A DNA stretch of 40,946 nucleotides from Herbaspirillum sp. CF444 (GCF_000282135.1 NZ_AKJW01000121.1:1-40946); one strand, 5' to 3'. Shown: positions 1-8,482, numbered from the stretch's first letter. Numbers and translations: made by a program. The notes: a model not told the origin generated them from the sequence alone.

Positions 1-255
1 GCCACCGGCGGCCACCGGCCGGTGCCACGCATCCAGCTCAACTACAACGATGCGATCAAGAGTCTGGTGGCGGCCGGCTATGGCGCCACCTTGCTGCCGC
101 ATGAGGATGGCGCTTCGCTGCCCGATGCGCGCATCCAGATGCGGCCTTTGAAGCCGGCGCTATGGCGTCAGTTGGGCATTGCGCATCGCGCTGAGAATAT
201 CGAACGGCCGACGCAGCATGTGCTGGATGTGTTGTGGGGATTCAGTCTGGACTAA
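1..255 (+). CDS. LysR-family regulator, C-terminal fragment (5' end outside window)
   Basis: The reading frame is open from base 1 and ends in TAA at 255, so only about the last 84 residues are present. The segment with Y-N-D-A followed by VAAGYGATLLPHE matches the end of a LysR substrate-binding domain, where the last strand-helix unit precedes a short tail. The DNA-binding half lies upstream, so the target cannot be read here. LysR proteins called MdcR control mdc operons in some enterobacteria, but this gene is separated from the mdc operon by a GntR regulator on the other strand. A role in malonate metabolism is therefore only possible. It is convergent with the next gene, with a 15-base gap. 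Confidence 0.75.
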   Translation, partial: ATGGHRPVPRIQLNYNDAIKSLVAAGYGATLLPHEDGASLPDARIQMRPLKPALWRQLGIAHRAENIERPTQHVLDVLWGFSLD

Positions 256-270
256 GGCGGCAGCCGAACG

Positions 271-975
271 TCAGGCCAGCGCATCGCTAAGCGACGGCTT
301 CTCACCGTCAGGCGCTGACTTCAACTGGTGCAGCGACGCCACCAGGTCGGCAAAACGCTGCCCCTGCACCATCACATGCTGGCGCAGCAATTCCACCGTG
401 CGTTCGCTGTCGCCGGAGATGATGGCCTTGACCACGCCTTCGTGTTCGTCGTAAGACCTTTTCAGGCGATCGCGCACGCGCAGTTGCAGGCGACGGTAGG
501 GGCGCAGGCGGCGCTGCAGGACGCGCGCCTGTTCTTCCAGGAAAGCGTTGTGGCTGCCGGCGTAGATCTGGCCGTGGAAGTCTTCGTTCTTGTAGAAATA
601 GGTATCCGGATCGGCGGCGTCGCGTGCATCCTTGCAGGCCTGATGCGCCGCCATCAGCGCGGCATGCTCTGCCGCCGACATGCGGCGTGCCGCCAGGCGG
701 CCGCACATGGCTTCCAGTTCCGCCATGACTTCAAACATCTCGATCAGTTGCTGCGGGCCGATCTCGGCCACGATGGCGCCGCGCCGCGGCCGCATCACGA
801 TGATGCCCATCGACGCCAACTGGATCAGCGCTTCGCGGATCGGCGTACGGGAGACGCCGAACTGTTCGGCCAGCACGGTTTCGTCCAGATGCTGGCCGGG
901 CGTCAGCTTGCCGACGGCGATCAGCTCTTCAATCGATTCGCGCAATGTCTCGGAACGCTTCTTGGGGATGTCCAT
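271..975 (-). CDS. GntR-family (FCD subfamily) transcriptional regulator, MdcY/MatR-like
   Basis: The protein of 234 residues has an N-terminal winged helix-turn-helix (about residues 8-75, with FGVSRTPIREAL as recognition helix) and a C-terminal all-helical FCD domain. The usual acid/histidine metal-ligand pattern is visible (NEDFHGQIYAGSHN, DEHEGVV, LLRQHVMVQG). I start it at the ATG giving MDIPKKRSETL; the frame is open further upstream, but those residues are not GntR-like and a good promoter lies just outside this start. It is divergent from the malonate operon. FCD regulators MdcY (Acinetobacter) and MatR (Rhizobium) repress malonate genes and respond to malonate. By position and by the operator at 1048-1061 this is most likely the operon regulator. 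The family call is firm; the malonate assignment is inference. Confidence 0.9.
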   Translation of the reverse strand: MDIPKKRSETLRESIEELIAVGKLTPGQHLDETVLAEQFGVSRTPIREALIQLASMGIIVMRPRRGAIVAEIGPQQLIEMFEVMAELEAMCGRLAARRMSAAEHAALMAAHQACKDARDAADPDTYFYKNEDFHGQIYAGSHNAFLEEQARVLQRRLRPYRRLQLRVRDRLKRSYDEHEGVVKAIISGDSERTVELLRQHVMVQGQRFADLVASLHQLKSAPDGEKPSLSDALA

Positions 976-1001
976 GATGATATCAAGTATGCAATGAATC
1001 A

Positions 1002-1029
1002 ATTCTAAATCATCTCTGATGCTTGACAA
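1002..1029 (-). promoter_or_regulatory. Sigma70-type promoter of the GntR regulator gene
   Basis: On the minus strand a -35 hexamer TTGTCA (1029-1024) and a -10 hexamer TAGAAT (1007-1002) are separated by 16 bases, each one mismatch from consensus. Transcription would start near 995, about 20 bases before the ATG at 975. The dyad at 1048-1061 lies about 20 bases upstream of the -35 element. Confidence 0.6.
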
Positions 1030-1047
1030 TGTATTTGTTTTGTAAGA

Positions 1048-1061
1048 ACGTGTATACAAGA
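1048..1061. promoter_or_regulatory. Candidate operator for the GntR regulator (TGTATACA core)
   Basis: The minus strand reads TCTTGTATACACGT, with a perfect 8-base palindrome TGTATACA at 1051-1058. From memory, the reported MatR site of Rhizobium is TCTTGTA/TACACGA and the reported MdcY site of Acinetobacter is ATTGTA/TACAAT. If recalled correctly, this site matches the MatR sequence at 13 of 14 bases. It sits between the GntR gene and the malonate operon, where a shared operator would be expected. Confidence 0.65.
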
Positions 1062-1140
1062 AAGATACATAAAAAAGCAAAGACAGCAAAGCAAGTGCAG
1101 AGACGACGTCGCAAGGCAGCTACAAAAACACCGCGATGCA

Positions 1141-1160
1141 AGGCAAGAACAGGCAAGAAC
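1141..1160 (+). repeat. Tandem 10-base repeat in the malonate operon leader
   Basis: AGGCAAGAAC occurs twice head to tail (1141-1150 and 1151-1160) and is followed by a further AGGC. It lies about 100 bases before the first start codon of the operon, in a region (1062-1260) with no convincing open frame. No function is evident. Confidence 0.6.
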
Positions 1161-1260
1161 AGGCCGGGACCACCTCAGCAATATCCCGGCAAGCATTCGC
1201 AACAAGCCGGCACCGAATAATTAAAAAGCAGTATTTCTTTCACCCTAAGGAGGAGCAGCA

Positions 1261-2286
1261 ATGACTTCGCAAACCCGTAGAAGCATCATCGGCGCGCTGG
1301 CGACGGCGCCGTTGTGGACGGCCGGCACGTCGGCCTGGGCACAGGCCACCACCTCGCTGAAGATTTCCCATCAGTTTCCCGGCGGCACCATCAACGAAGG
1401 CGACTTCCGCGATCGCCTGACGCGCATGTTTGCCGAAGAGGTGACCAAGCGCACCAAGGGCAGCCTCAAGTTCGAAATCTATCCCGGCTCTTCGCTGATG
1501 AAGGTCAATGCGCAGTTCTCGGCCATGCGCAAAGGCGCGCTCGACCTGTCGCTGGTGCCGCTCAACTACGCCGGCGGCGAAGTGCCGGAAACCAACATCG
1601 GCCTGATGCCCGGCCTGGTAACCTCGTACGCGCAAGGCTCGGCCTGGAAGAACGCCGAAGTCGGCAAGGAACTGGCCCGCATCCTGGCGGAGAAGGGCAT
1701 CCTCATCGTCAGCTGGATCTGGCAGGCGGGCGGCGTGGCCTCGCGCGGCAAGCCCATCGTCGATCCGGCCGACGCCAAGGGCATGAAAGTGCGCGGCGGT
1801 TCGCGCGAGATGGACCTGATCCTGAAAGAAGCGGGCGCCGCCGTGGTGACGCTGCCGTCCAATGAAATCTACGCCGCCATGCAGACCGGTGCGATGGATG
1901 CGGCGATGACCTCGTCGACGTCCTTCATGTCCTTCCGCTTGGAAGAAGTCGCCAAGGCCTTGACCACCGGCCGCGACAAGGCGTACTGGTACATGTTCGA
2001 GCCGCTGATGATTTCCAAGTCCGTGTTCGAAAAACTGAGCAAGGACCAGCAAGCAGCGATCATGGCCGTCGGCGCCGAGATGGAGCAGTTCGCGCTGAAG
2101 GCCGCGCAGACCGACGACGTCGCCGTCGCCGCCGTGTACCAGAAGGCCGGCGCCAAGGTGGTCGACCTCAACGCCGCCAACGTCAAGAAGTGGCAGGATA
2201 TCGCCCGCGCCACCGCCTGGAAAGACTTTGCCGCACGCAACGCCAACTGCGCCAACCTGATGAAACTGGCGGAGAAACTCCTATGA
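1261..2286 (+). CDS. TRAP transporter substrate-binding protein (DctP family), putative malonate binder
   Basis: This is the periplasmic solute receptor of a tripartite ATP-independent transporter, 341 residues. An N-terminal export signal (residues 1-27, TRRS then a hydrophobic stretch, likely cleaved after AWA) precedes a DctP domain. The domain includes the family segment GMKVRGGSREMDLILKEAG, whose arginine normally binds the substrate carboxylate, then LPSNEIYAAMQTGAMDAA. The ATG at 1261 follows a strong AAGGAGGAG ribosome site. It is first in a ten-gene array with mdc genes, and its stop overlaps the next start (ATGA). TRAP systems MatPQM of rhizobia carry malonate, so malonate is the probable ligand; the ligand itself is inferred from context. 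Confidence 0.9.
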   Translation: MTSQTRRSIIGALATAPLWTAGTSAWAQATTSLKISHQFPGGTINEGDFRDRLTRMFAEEVTKRTKGSLKFEIYPGSSLMKVNAQFSAMRKGALDLSLVPLNYAGGEVPETNIGLMPGLVTSYAQGSAWKNAEVGKELARILAEKGILIVSWIWQAGGVASRGKPIVDPADAKGMKVRGGSREMDLILKEAGAAVVTLPSNEIYAAMQTGAMDAAMTSSTSFMSFRLEEVAKALTTGRDKAYWYMFEPLMISKSVFEKLSKDQQAAIMAVGAEMEQFALKAAQTDDVAVAAVYQKAGAKVVDLNAANVKKWQDIARATAWKDFAARNANCANLMKLAEKLL

Positions 2287-2837
2287 GCCACGGCTTCGAG
2301 ATGCAGCCGCCGGCCAAACCTGCGGTGCCGGCCAACGCCGCGCTGGCCGGGTTGCACCATGCGCTGGAGAAGTACAACAAGCTCGCGGTGTTCCTGGCGA
2401 TGATCGCGCTGATGGTGACGTCAATGATCCTGACGTACTCGGTGGTGGTGCGTTATTTCTTCCATCAGCCGACCGACTGGCAGGACGAAGCATCGGTGTT
2501 CATGCTGGTCGGCGTGATCTTCCTGTGTTCGGCCTACGTGCAATCGCTGCGCGGCCACATCGGCATCGAAGCGCTGGCCGGCTTCCTGTCGCCGAACGCA
2601 AACAAGGTCCGCATGTTCATCGTCGACTTGATCTCGTTCGTGTTTTGCGCCTTCTTCGCGTGGAAGTCGTGGACGCTGTTTCATGAAGCCTGGGTCGATG
2701 GGCAAACCACCTCGTCGACCTTTGCGCCGCCGCTGTGGATTCCCTACGCGATGATGGCGCTGGGCATGAGCATGCTGACGTTGCAATTGCTGGTGCAGGT
2801 GCTGACCCGCATCACCGGAACGAAGGAGGCCGCATGA
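2283..2837 (+). CDS. TRAP transporter small membrane subunit (DctQ family)
   Basis: The protein of 184 residues has four predicted membrane segments (roughly 35-57, 70-90, 110-132, 150-172). It carries the DctQ-type sequence after the first helix (VVVRYFFHQPTDWQDEAS, matching the family R-Y-F/V...W.EE pattern). It links the receptor to the large permease. The ATG overlaps the stop of the receptor gene by four bases (ATGA), which decides the start although the frame is open further upstream. Its own stop overlaps the next start in the same way, suggesting translational coupling. Confidence 0.9.
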   Translation: MSHGFEMQPPAKPAVPANAALAGLHHALEKYNKLAVFLAMIALMVTSMILTYSVVVRYFFHQPTDWQDEASVFMLVGVIFLCSAYVQSLRGHIGIEALAGFLSPNANKVRMFIVDLISFVFCAFFAWKSWTLFHEAWVDGQTTSSTFAPPLWIPYAMMALGMSMLTLQLLVQVLTRITGTKEAA

Positions 2838-4183
2838 CGCCTTTAGTCCTCGGTTCCCTGTACGGGATCGTTACCATCCTCGTGATGTGTTCCGGCATGC
2901 CGATCGCGTTTGCGCTCGGCGTGGTGGCGACATCGTTCATGTATTTCTTCATGCCGGCGTCGTCGCTGGACACCGTCACGCAAAACGTCTATGAAGAAAT
3001 CGCTTCCATCACCTTGTTGTCGATTCCGCTGTTCATCCTGAAAGGTGCTGCGATCGGCAAATCCCCGGCCGGCAAGGATTTGTACTCGGCCATCCACGCC
3101 TGGTTGAATCGCGTGCCCGGCGGCCTCGGCATCGCCAACGTGTTTGCCTGCGCCTTGTTCGCCGCGATGGCGGGTTCGTCGCCGGCGACTTGCTCGGCGA
3201 TCGGCTCGGCCGGCATTCCGGAAATGCGCCGTCGCGGTTATTCGCCCGGGTTTGCGGCAGGCATCATCGCCGCGGGCGGCACGCTCGGCATCCTGCTGCC
3301 GCCGTCGATCACCATGATCCTGTACGCGGTGGCGGCGGAGCAATCGCTGGGACGCCTGTTCCTCGCGGGCATCGGGCCGGGCGTGTTGCTGGTGATCCTG
3401 TTCGCGGGCTATGCCGTGTTCCGCGCGCGCAAGGAGTACAAGATGGCGCACGCCATCTACACCGGCGGCGGCGCCAAGTCGGCTTACCTCGACGACGAGC
3501 ATTTCACGCTGGCGCAAAAGGTGGAAATGCTGCCGCGCGTGCTGCCTTTCCTGATCCTGCTGATCGGCGTGATGGTGGCGCTGTACGGCGGCTTTGCCAC
3601 GCCGTCGGAAACCGCGGGTCTGGGCGCCTTGCTGGCCATCGTGCTGATCGCCGTCGTCTACCGCATCTACAAGCCGCGCGAGCTGGTGCCCTTCCTCAAC
3701 TCGACCATCAAGGAATCGGGCATGCTGCTGCTGATCATCGGCATGTCGCTGCTGTATTCCTATGTGATGAGTTACCTGCACATCAGCCAGTCGGCGGCGC
3801 AGTGGGTGGTCGACATGCATCTGTCGAAATGGCTGCTGCTGGCGGTGATCCTGCTGATGGTGATCGTGCTTGGTTTCTTCCTGCCGCCGGTATCGATCAT
3901 CCTGATGACGGCGCCGATCATTTTGCCGCCTTTGCGCGAAGCCGGGTTCGACCTGATCTGGTTCGGCATCGTCATGACCGTGGTGATGGAAATGGGCCTG
4001 ATCCATCCGCCGGTAGGATTGAACTTGTTCGTGATCAAGAACATCGCACCCGACATCCCGCTGTCGGAAGTCATCAAGGGCACGATTCCTTTCCTGGCGC
4101 TGATGTTCCTTGCGGTGATTCTGTTGTGTTTCTTTCCGGGCATCGCCACCGGCTTGCCCAATATCCTCATGGGAGTGAAGTAG
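2834..4183 (+). CDS. TRAP transporter large permease (DctM family)
   Basis: This 449-residue integral membrane protein has about a dozen hydrophobic segments and the DctM signatures: GSSPATCSAIGS with GIPEMRRRGYSPGFAAG, GGTLGILLPPS, and the C-terminal IHPPVGLNLFVIKN. It should catalyse Na+- or H+-driven uptake of the substrate handed over by the receptor. The start is the ATG overlapping the DctQ stop, preceded by GGAGG. The stop at 4181-4183 is followed directly by the mdcA ATG with no gap, so uptake and decarboxylation are made from one message. Confidence 0.92.
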   Translation: MTPLVLGSLYGIVTILVMCSGMPIAFALGVVATSFMYFFMPASSLDTVTQNVYEEIASITLLSIPLFILKGAAIGKSPAGKDLYSAIHAWLNRVPGGLGIANVFACALFAAMAGSSPATCSAIGSAGIPEMRRRGYSPGFAAGIIAAGGTLGILLPPSITMILYAVAAEQSLGRLFLAGIGPGVLLVILFAGYAVFRARKEYKMAHAIYTGGGAKSAYLDDEHFTLAQKVEMLPRVLPFLILLIGVMVALYGGFATPSETAGLGALLAIVLIAVVYRIYKPRELVPFLNSTIKESGMLLLIIGMSLLYSYVMSYLHISQSAAQWVVDMHLSKWLLLAVILLMVIVLGFFLPPVSIILMTAPIILPPLREAGFDLIWFGIVMTVVMEMGLIHPPVGLNLFVIKNIAPDIPLSEVIKGTIPFLALMFLAVILLCFFPGIATGLPNILMGVK

Positions 4184-5860
4184 ATGCCTGTAGCCACCCC
4201 GACCGACCACGTCTGGAATCGTCGGCAAACCAATCGCAATGAACGCCTGGCGCGCGCAGGCAGCGTGCTCGGCAATGCGCTCGAAGGCAAGCTCTTGCCG
4301 TCGGCGCGCATTGCCGATTTGTTGTACGCCGTCATCGAATCGGGCGATCGCGTCTGCCTTGAAGGCAACAACCAGAAGCAGGCCGATTTCCTCTCGAAGG
4401 CGCTGGCCGGGCTCGATCCGGCGCGCGTGCATGACCTGCACATGCTGTTTTCGGTGCTGGCCTTGCCGGAGCATCTGGACGTCTTCGAAAAAGGCATTGC
4501 CTCGAAACTGGATTTTTCCTTCTCCGGTCCGCAGGCCGGTCGGCTGGCCAAGCTGGCGTCGGCCGGCAAGCTCAATATCGGCGCGATCCATACCTATCTG
4601 GAATTGTTCGGCCGCTATTTCGTCGACCTGACGCCGCGCGTCGCCCTGGTGGCGGCGCAGGCGGCGGATCGCCACGGCAATCTCTATACCGGACCCAATA
4701 CCGAGGACACGCCGGCGATTGTCGAAGCCACCGCGTTCAGCAGCGGCATTGTGATCGCACAGGTCAACGAAATCGTCGACGTGCTGCCGCGCATCGACAT
4801 CCCGGCCGACTGGGTCAGCTTCGTGACCAAGGCGCCGACGCCGCATTACATCGAACCGTTGTTCACGCGCGACCCGGCGCAGATTTCCGAAATCCAGGTG
4901 CTCATGGCGATGATGGCCATCAAGGGCATCTACGCCGAATACGGCGTCCAGCGTCTCAACCACGGCATCGGCTTCGACACTGCCGCGATCGAATTGATCC
5001 TGCCGACTTACGCCGAATCGCTCGGCCTGCGCGGCAAGATCTGCAAGCACTGGGCGCTGAATCCGCATCCGGCATTGATCCCGGCCATCGAAGCGGGTTT
5101 CGTCGAGTCGGTGCATTCCTTCGGCTCCGAACTGGGCATGGAAGACTACATCCGCGCGCGTCCCGACGTCTTCTTCGTCGGTCCGGACGGCTCCATGCGC
5201 AGCAACCGCGCGTTTTCGCAAACAGCGGGCCATTACGCCTGCGACATGTTCATCGGCTCGACCTTGCAGATCGACTTGCAGGGCAACTCATCGACCGCGA
5301 CATTGGGACGCATTGCCGGTTTCGGCGGCGCGCCCAACATGGGCGCCGACGCGCGCGGCCGCCGTCACGCCAGCCCGGCCTGGCTCAAGGCCGGCCAGCA
5401 GGCGAGGGCCGGCAAGAACGCCATCCCGCGCGGGCAGAAGCTGGTGGTGCAGACCGTGGAAACCTTCCGCGAACACATGCAACCGGCCTTCGTCGACAAG
5501 CTCGATGCCTGGCAACTGGCCGAACAGGCCAACATGCCGATTCCGCCGGTGATGATTTACGGCGACGACGTCACGCACATCCTGACCGAAGAAGGCATCG
5601 CCAACCTGCTGCTGTGCCGCACCGAGGAAGAGCGCGAGCAAGCCATTCGCGGCGTAGCCGGTTATACGCCGGTCGGCCTGGCGCGCGACAAGCGCATGGT
5701 CGAGAACCTGCGTGATCGGGGCATCATTCGCCGCGCCGAGGACATGGGCATCGACAAGCGCCTCGCCACGCGCGACCTGCTGGCGGCCAAGAACATGAAG
5801 GATCTGGTGCGCGCCTCCGGCGGCCTGTACAACCCGCCCAAACGTTTCAGGAACTGGTGA
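4184..5860 (+). CDS. mdcA: Malonate decarboxylase alpha subunit (acetyl-S-ACP:malonate ACP transferase)
   Basis: The protein of 558 residues has the length and sequence character of MdcA. It exchanges acetyl for malonyl on the dephospho-CoA prosthetic group of the MdcC carrier, releasing acetate. Visible family segments include VIESGDRVCLEGNNQKQADF near residues 45-65, FSFSGPQAGRLA, HGNLYTGPNTEDTPAIVEAT, and GRIAGFGGAPNMGADARGRRH near 370-395. It ends with NPPKRFRNW. The gene starts on the base after the transporter stop codon, and mdcC begins one base after its own stop. The protein is cytosolic and forms a complex with MdcC, MdcD and MdcE. Confidence 0.96.
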   Translation: MPVATPTDHVWNRRQTNRNERLARAGSVLGNALEGKLLPSARIADLLYAVIESGDRVCLEGNNQKQADFLSKALAGLDPARVHDLHMLFSVLALPEHLDVFEKGIASKLDFSFSGPQAGRLAKLASAGKLNIGAIHTYLELFGRYFVDLTPRVALVAAQAADRHGNLYTGPNTEDTPAIVEATAFSSGIVIAQVNEIVDVLPRIDIPADWVSFVTKAPTPHYIEPLFTRDPAQISEIQVLMAMMAIKGIYAEYGVQRLNHGIGFDTAAIELILPTYAESLGLRGKICKHWALNPHPALIPAIEAGFVESVHSFGSELGMEDYIRARPDVFFVGPDGSMRSNRAFSQTAGHYACDMFIGSTLQIDLQGNSSTATLGRIAGFGGAPNMGADARGRRHASPAWLKAGQQARAGKNAIPRGQKLVVQTVETFREHMQPAFVDKLDAWQLAEQANMPIPPVMIYGDDVTHILTEEGIANLLLCRTEEEREQAIRGVAGYTPVGLARDKRMVENLRDRGIIRRAEDMGIDKRLATRDLLAAKNMKDLVRASGGLYNPPKRFRNW

Positions 5861-5861
5861 T

Positions 5862-6173
5862 ATGGAAACCTTGAACTATCGTTTTGAAAACGGCACCCGC
5901 AAGCTGTCCGCCAAGGCCGAACTGGTCGGCGTGGTCAGCTCGGGCAATCTCGAAGTGCTGATCGAACCGGCCGACCTGCAGGGCGGCTGCGCCGTCGAAA
6001 TCAAGACCGCCGCGCGCGGCTTCGGTGCGATCTGGGAAGCCGTCATCGGCGACTTCAACAAGCGCTGGCAACTGGCCGACACGCGCATCTCGATCAACGA
6101 CATGGGCGCGACGCCGGCCGTGGTCAGCCTGCGCCTGGATCAGGCGGTGGAAGCCATGGTGGAGGAAAAATGA
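5862..6173 (+). CDS. mdcC: Malonate decarboxylase delta subunit (acyl carrier protein)
   Basis: This 103-residue carrier protein carries the malonyl/acetyl thioester on a 2'-(5''-triphosphoribosyl)-3'-dephospho-CoA arm. The attachment serine is most likely Ser27 in VVSSGNLEV, equivalent to the modified serine of the Klebsiella protein. The rest (GCAVEIKTAARGFGAIWEAV) fits the family. An AGGAA ribosome site lies inside the end of mdcA. The stop overlaps the mdcD start (ATGA). The arm is made by MdcB and attached by MdcG, both encoded downstream. Confidence 0.95.
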   Translation: METLNYRFENGTRKLSAKAELVGVVSSGNLEVLIEPADLQGGCAVEIKTAARGFGAIWEAVIGDFNKRWQLADTRISINDMGATPAVVSLRLDQAVEAMVEEK

Positions 6174-7084
6174 TGGCGGTGAAAATGTCCAGTTATCTGG
6201 AAGCCAACGCCCGCGAACGCATCGCACAGGTGCTCGACGCCGGCAGTTTTGAAGAATTTTTGCCACCGTCCAAACGCATCGTCAGTCCGCATCTGGGGCA
6301 GCTCGATGCACCGGTGTCGTTCGACGACGGCGTCGTGGTCGGACGCGGCAGTCTCAACGGCGCGAAGGTATTTGCGGCAGCGCAGGAGGGCGGTTTCATG
6401 GGCGGCGCGGTCGGCGAAGTCCACGGCGCCAAACTGGTTGGCTTGCTCAAACGCGCCGTGCAGGAACAAGCCGAAGGCGTCATCCTGCTGCTGGAAACCG
6501 GCGGCGTGCGCCTGCATGAAGCCAACGCCGGCCTGATCGCCGTGTCCGAAGTGATGCGCGCCGTGCTCGACACGCGTGCGGCAGGCATTCCCGTCATCGT
6601 GCTGGTGGGCGGCTCCAACGGCTGCTTCGGCGGCATGGGCATCGTCGCGCGCTGCGCCAACGCCATCATCATGTCGGAAGAAGGCCGTCTGGCCATGTCG
6701 GGACCGGAAGTGATCGAGACCGCCAACGGCGTCGAAGAATTCGACTCGCGCGACCGCGCGCTGGTGTGGCGCACCACCGGCGGCAAGCATCGCTATTTGC
6801 TGGGCGATTGCCAGGGCATCGTTGCGGATGACACGGAAGCGTTTCGTGCAGCGGCATCGCGGACCTTGCAAGCATTCAAGGGCAATCCGACTGCGCTGAC
6901 GCTGCAAGCGCTGGAAGCGGAGCAAGCCATGCTCGAACAACGCATCGCCCGCTTCGGCGACGCCGCCGATCCGCAGGAAATCTGGGAGCGCCTGGGGGTG
7001 GCGCAGGCACAGCAGGTTCCGTTGCTGGAAGCCGGACCGTTCGTCGCCCTGGCCGAAGCGCATCGCGTGAAAGGAACACCATGA
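6170..7084 (+). CDS. mdcD: Malonate decarboxylase beta subunit (malonyl-S-ACP decarboxylase)
   Basis: The protein of 304 residues has a carboxyltransferase (crotonase-like) fold. Together with MdcE it decarboxylates malonyl-S-ACP without biotin. Typical segments are GGVRLHEANAGLIAVSEVM and VLVGGSNGCFGGMGIVARC, where the glycine-rich turns would form the oxyanion hole. The start codon lies in an ATGATG sequence after GGAGG; the first ATG (6170) overlaps the mdcC stop, and the second at 6173 is an equally plausible start. Its stop overlaps the mdcE start by four bases. Confidence 0.95.
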   Translation: MMAVKMSSYLEANARERIAQVLDAGSFEEFLPPSKRIVSPHLGQLDAPVSFDDGVVVGRGSLNGAKVFAAAQEGGFMGGAVGEVHGAKLVGLLKRAVQEQAEGVILLLETGGVRLHEANAGLIAVSEVMRAVLDTRAAGIPVIVLVGGSNGCFGGMGIVARCANAIIMSEEGRLAMSGPEVIETANGVEEFDSRDRALVWRTTGGKHRYLLGDCQGIVADDTEAFRAAASRTLQAFKGNPTALTLQALEAEQAMLEQRIARFGDAADPQEIWERLGVAQAQQVPLLEAGPFVALAEAHRVKGTP

Positions 7085-7797
7085 GCTGGCAAACATTGGC
7101 GGACGATTTGTTTCCGCAAGGCCACAGCATTACCGAGAAAGCCGAATTTTTGTCCGGCACGGCGCAGGTCGACGGCGAGGTCGTCACCGTCGTCGGCACC
7201 ACCGGTCATACGCCGATCGGCATCGAGATCGCCTTGTCGCAGGCGCAGGCCATCCTGCAAACCGTGCGCGCGCATCCGGGGCGTTCCATCGTCATCCTGG
7301 TCGACACGCAAGGCCAGCGCCTGCGTCATCGCGACGAGATGCTCGGCATCAACAGCTACATGGCGCATCTGGGCAAGTGCATCGACCTGGCGCGACGCGA
7401 GGGACACAAGATCATCGGCCTGGTGTACGACCAGGCGCTGTCGGGCGGCTTCATCACCAGCGGTCTGATGGCCGACGCCTGCTACGCCTTGCCGGATGCG
7501 ACCATCCGCGTGATGGGCTTGCCCGCCATGGCGCGCATCACCAAGGTACCGGAAGAACGGCTGGTCGAGCTGGCCAAAAGCAATCCGGTGTTTGCGCCCG
7601 GGCCGGAAAACTATCGCCGCATGGGTGGCGTCGCCGACATCTGGAGCAAGGATCTGGCCGCGCAACTGGTGCAGGCGCTCGCCGATGCCGACAACCGGGA
7701 CGGACGCGCCGCGCTCGGTCAGCAACGCGGCGGCCGCAACTGGTCGCAGCGCGTCGTCAACGCCATCGTCAGCGGCAGCGATGTCCAGCCCCTATAA
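7081..7797 (+). CDS. mdcE: Malonate decarboxylase gamma subunit
   Basis: The protein of 238 residues is the partner of MdcD in the decarboxylase, also carboxyltransferase-like. Family segments include GTTGHTPIGIEIALSQAQ, ILVDTQGQRLRHRDEMLG, YDQALSGGFITSGLMADA and MGLPAMARITKVPEE. It is somewhat shorter than the enterobacterial protein as I recall it, but the core is complete. The start overlaps the mdcD stop (ATGA). Its 3' end overlaps the mdcG start by 17 bases, so MdcG translation probably depends on ribosomes finishing this gene. Confidence 0.95.
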   Translation: MSWQTLADDLFPQGHSITEKAEFLSGTAQVDGEVVTVVGTTGHTPIGIEIALSQAQAILQTVRAHPGRSIVILVDTQGQRLRHRDEMLGINSYMAHLGKCIDLARREGHKIIGLVYDQALSGGFITSGLMADACYALPDATIRVMGLPAMARITKVPEERLVELAKSNPVFAPGPENYRRMGGVADIWSKDLAAQLVQALADADNRDGRAALGQQRGGRNWSQRVVNAIVSGSDVQPL

Positions 7798-8482
7798 GCG
7801 ACACAGCCTGGTCTGGCTGAGCGAACGCGGCTGGCAGGATGCCGCCGCGACGCTGCCGGACGAACATCGCCATCACGTCCGGCGCTGGCGGATGCACGAC
7901 TGGCCGGCGGTAGTGCGTCGGCAGGATGCGGATTGCCCGGAGGATGCGATTTGCCTGGGCGTGGCCTTGCCTCCCGATACCGAGGGTAATAAGCTGCGTC
8001 TGCCTTTGCGCGTAGCAAAGACGCAGGTGCGCATGGTGCGGGCGCCGCTGGAAATTGCGGATGTCATTCCGCACGCGCCGTTGTCTTGGCATGCTGCGTT
8101 ACAGCAATTGCATGGCGACATTGCCGCGCAAGGACTGTCAGTCGGCGTCTATGGTTCGTTGGCCTTGCAGGCGCTGACAGGTCAGCGGTATCTGCGCGAT
8201 TCTTCCGATATCGATCTGTTGTTCCGCCCATCGGGCGAGCAGCAATTGACGGAGGGTATCCGTCTGTTTGAACGGCATGCACAAGTCTTGCCGCTGGATG
8301 GCGAAGTCGCCTTTCCCGATGACGCCGCCGTGTCGTGGAAAGAATGGGCGCAAGCCGGCAGGCGCCCGGATAACCGCGTACTGCTCAAACGCAGTCGCGA
8401 CGTCTCCCTCGTGCGTGTCGGCGACCTTCTGACCATGCTGAACAATAGAGAAACACATGAGAGGCCGACATGTCCGGCCTGA
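7781..8482 (+). CDS. mdcG: Phosphoribosyl-dephospho-CoA transferase (malonate decarboxylase holo-ACP synthase)
   Basis: MdcG transfers the triphosphoribosyl-dephospho-CoA group to the serine of apo-MdcC, with release of pyrophosphate. The protein of 233 residues shows the nucleotidyltransferase signature Gly125-Ser126 (VYGSLALQAL), followed by Asp143 and Asp145 in SSDIDLLF, the expected metal-binding pair. I chose the ATG at 7781, inside the end of mdcE, because it gives an MdcG-like N-terminus (RHSLVWLSERGW); the frame is open upstream. It overlaps the following mdcB by 13 bases. Confidence 0.93.
   Translation: MSSPYKRHSLVWLSERGWQDAAATLPDEHRHHVRRWRMHDWPAVVRRQDADCPEDAICLGVALPPDTEGNKLRLPLRVAKTQVRMVRAPLEIADVIPHAPLSWHAALQQLHGDIAAQGLSVGVYGSLALQALTGQRYLRDSSDIDLLFRPSGEQQLTEGIRLFERHAQVLPLDGEVAFPDDAAVSWKEWAQAGRRPDNRVLLKRSRDVSLVRVGDLLTMLNNRETHERPTCPA

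Noticed and set aside
1..255. Identification of the LysR fragment as MdcR, the malonate regulator of enterobacteria
   Set aside because: Only the C-terminal part is present and the gene is convergent with the GntR regulator; nothing in sequence ties it to malonate.
1023..1056. A plus-strand promoter for the malonate operon using TTGACA at 1023-1028
   Set aside because: The -35 match is perfect, but no acceptable -10 lies at 15-19 bases; TGTATA at 1051 is 22 bases away. The hexamer overlaps the -35 of the minus-strand promoter instead.
2843..5233. A 796-codon open frame on the minus strand opposite dctM and mdcA
   Set aside because: It is antisense to two clear genes in operon context, its product is dominated by H, R, Q and D as expected of a GC-rich shadow frame, and it has no recognisable domain.
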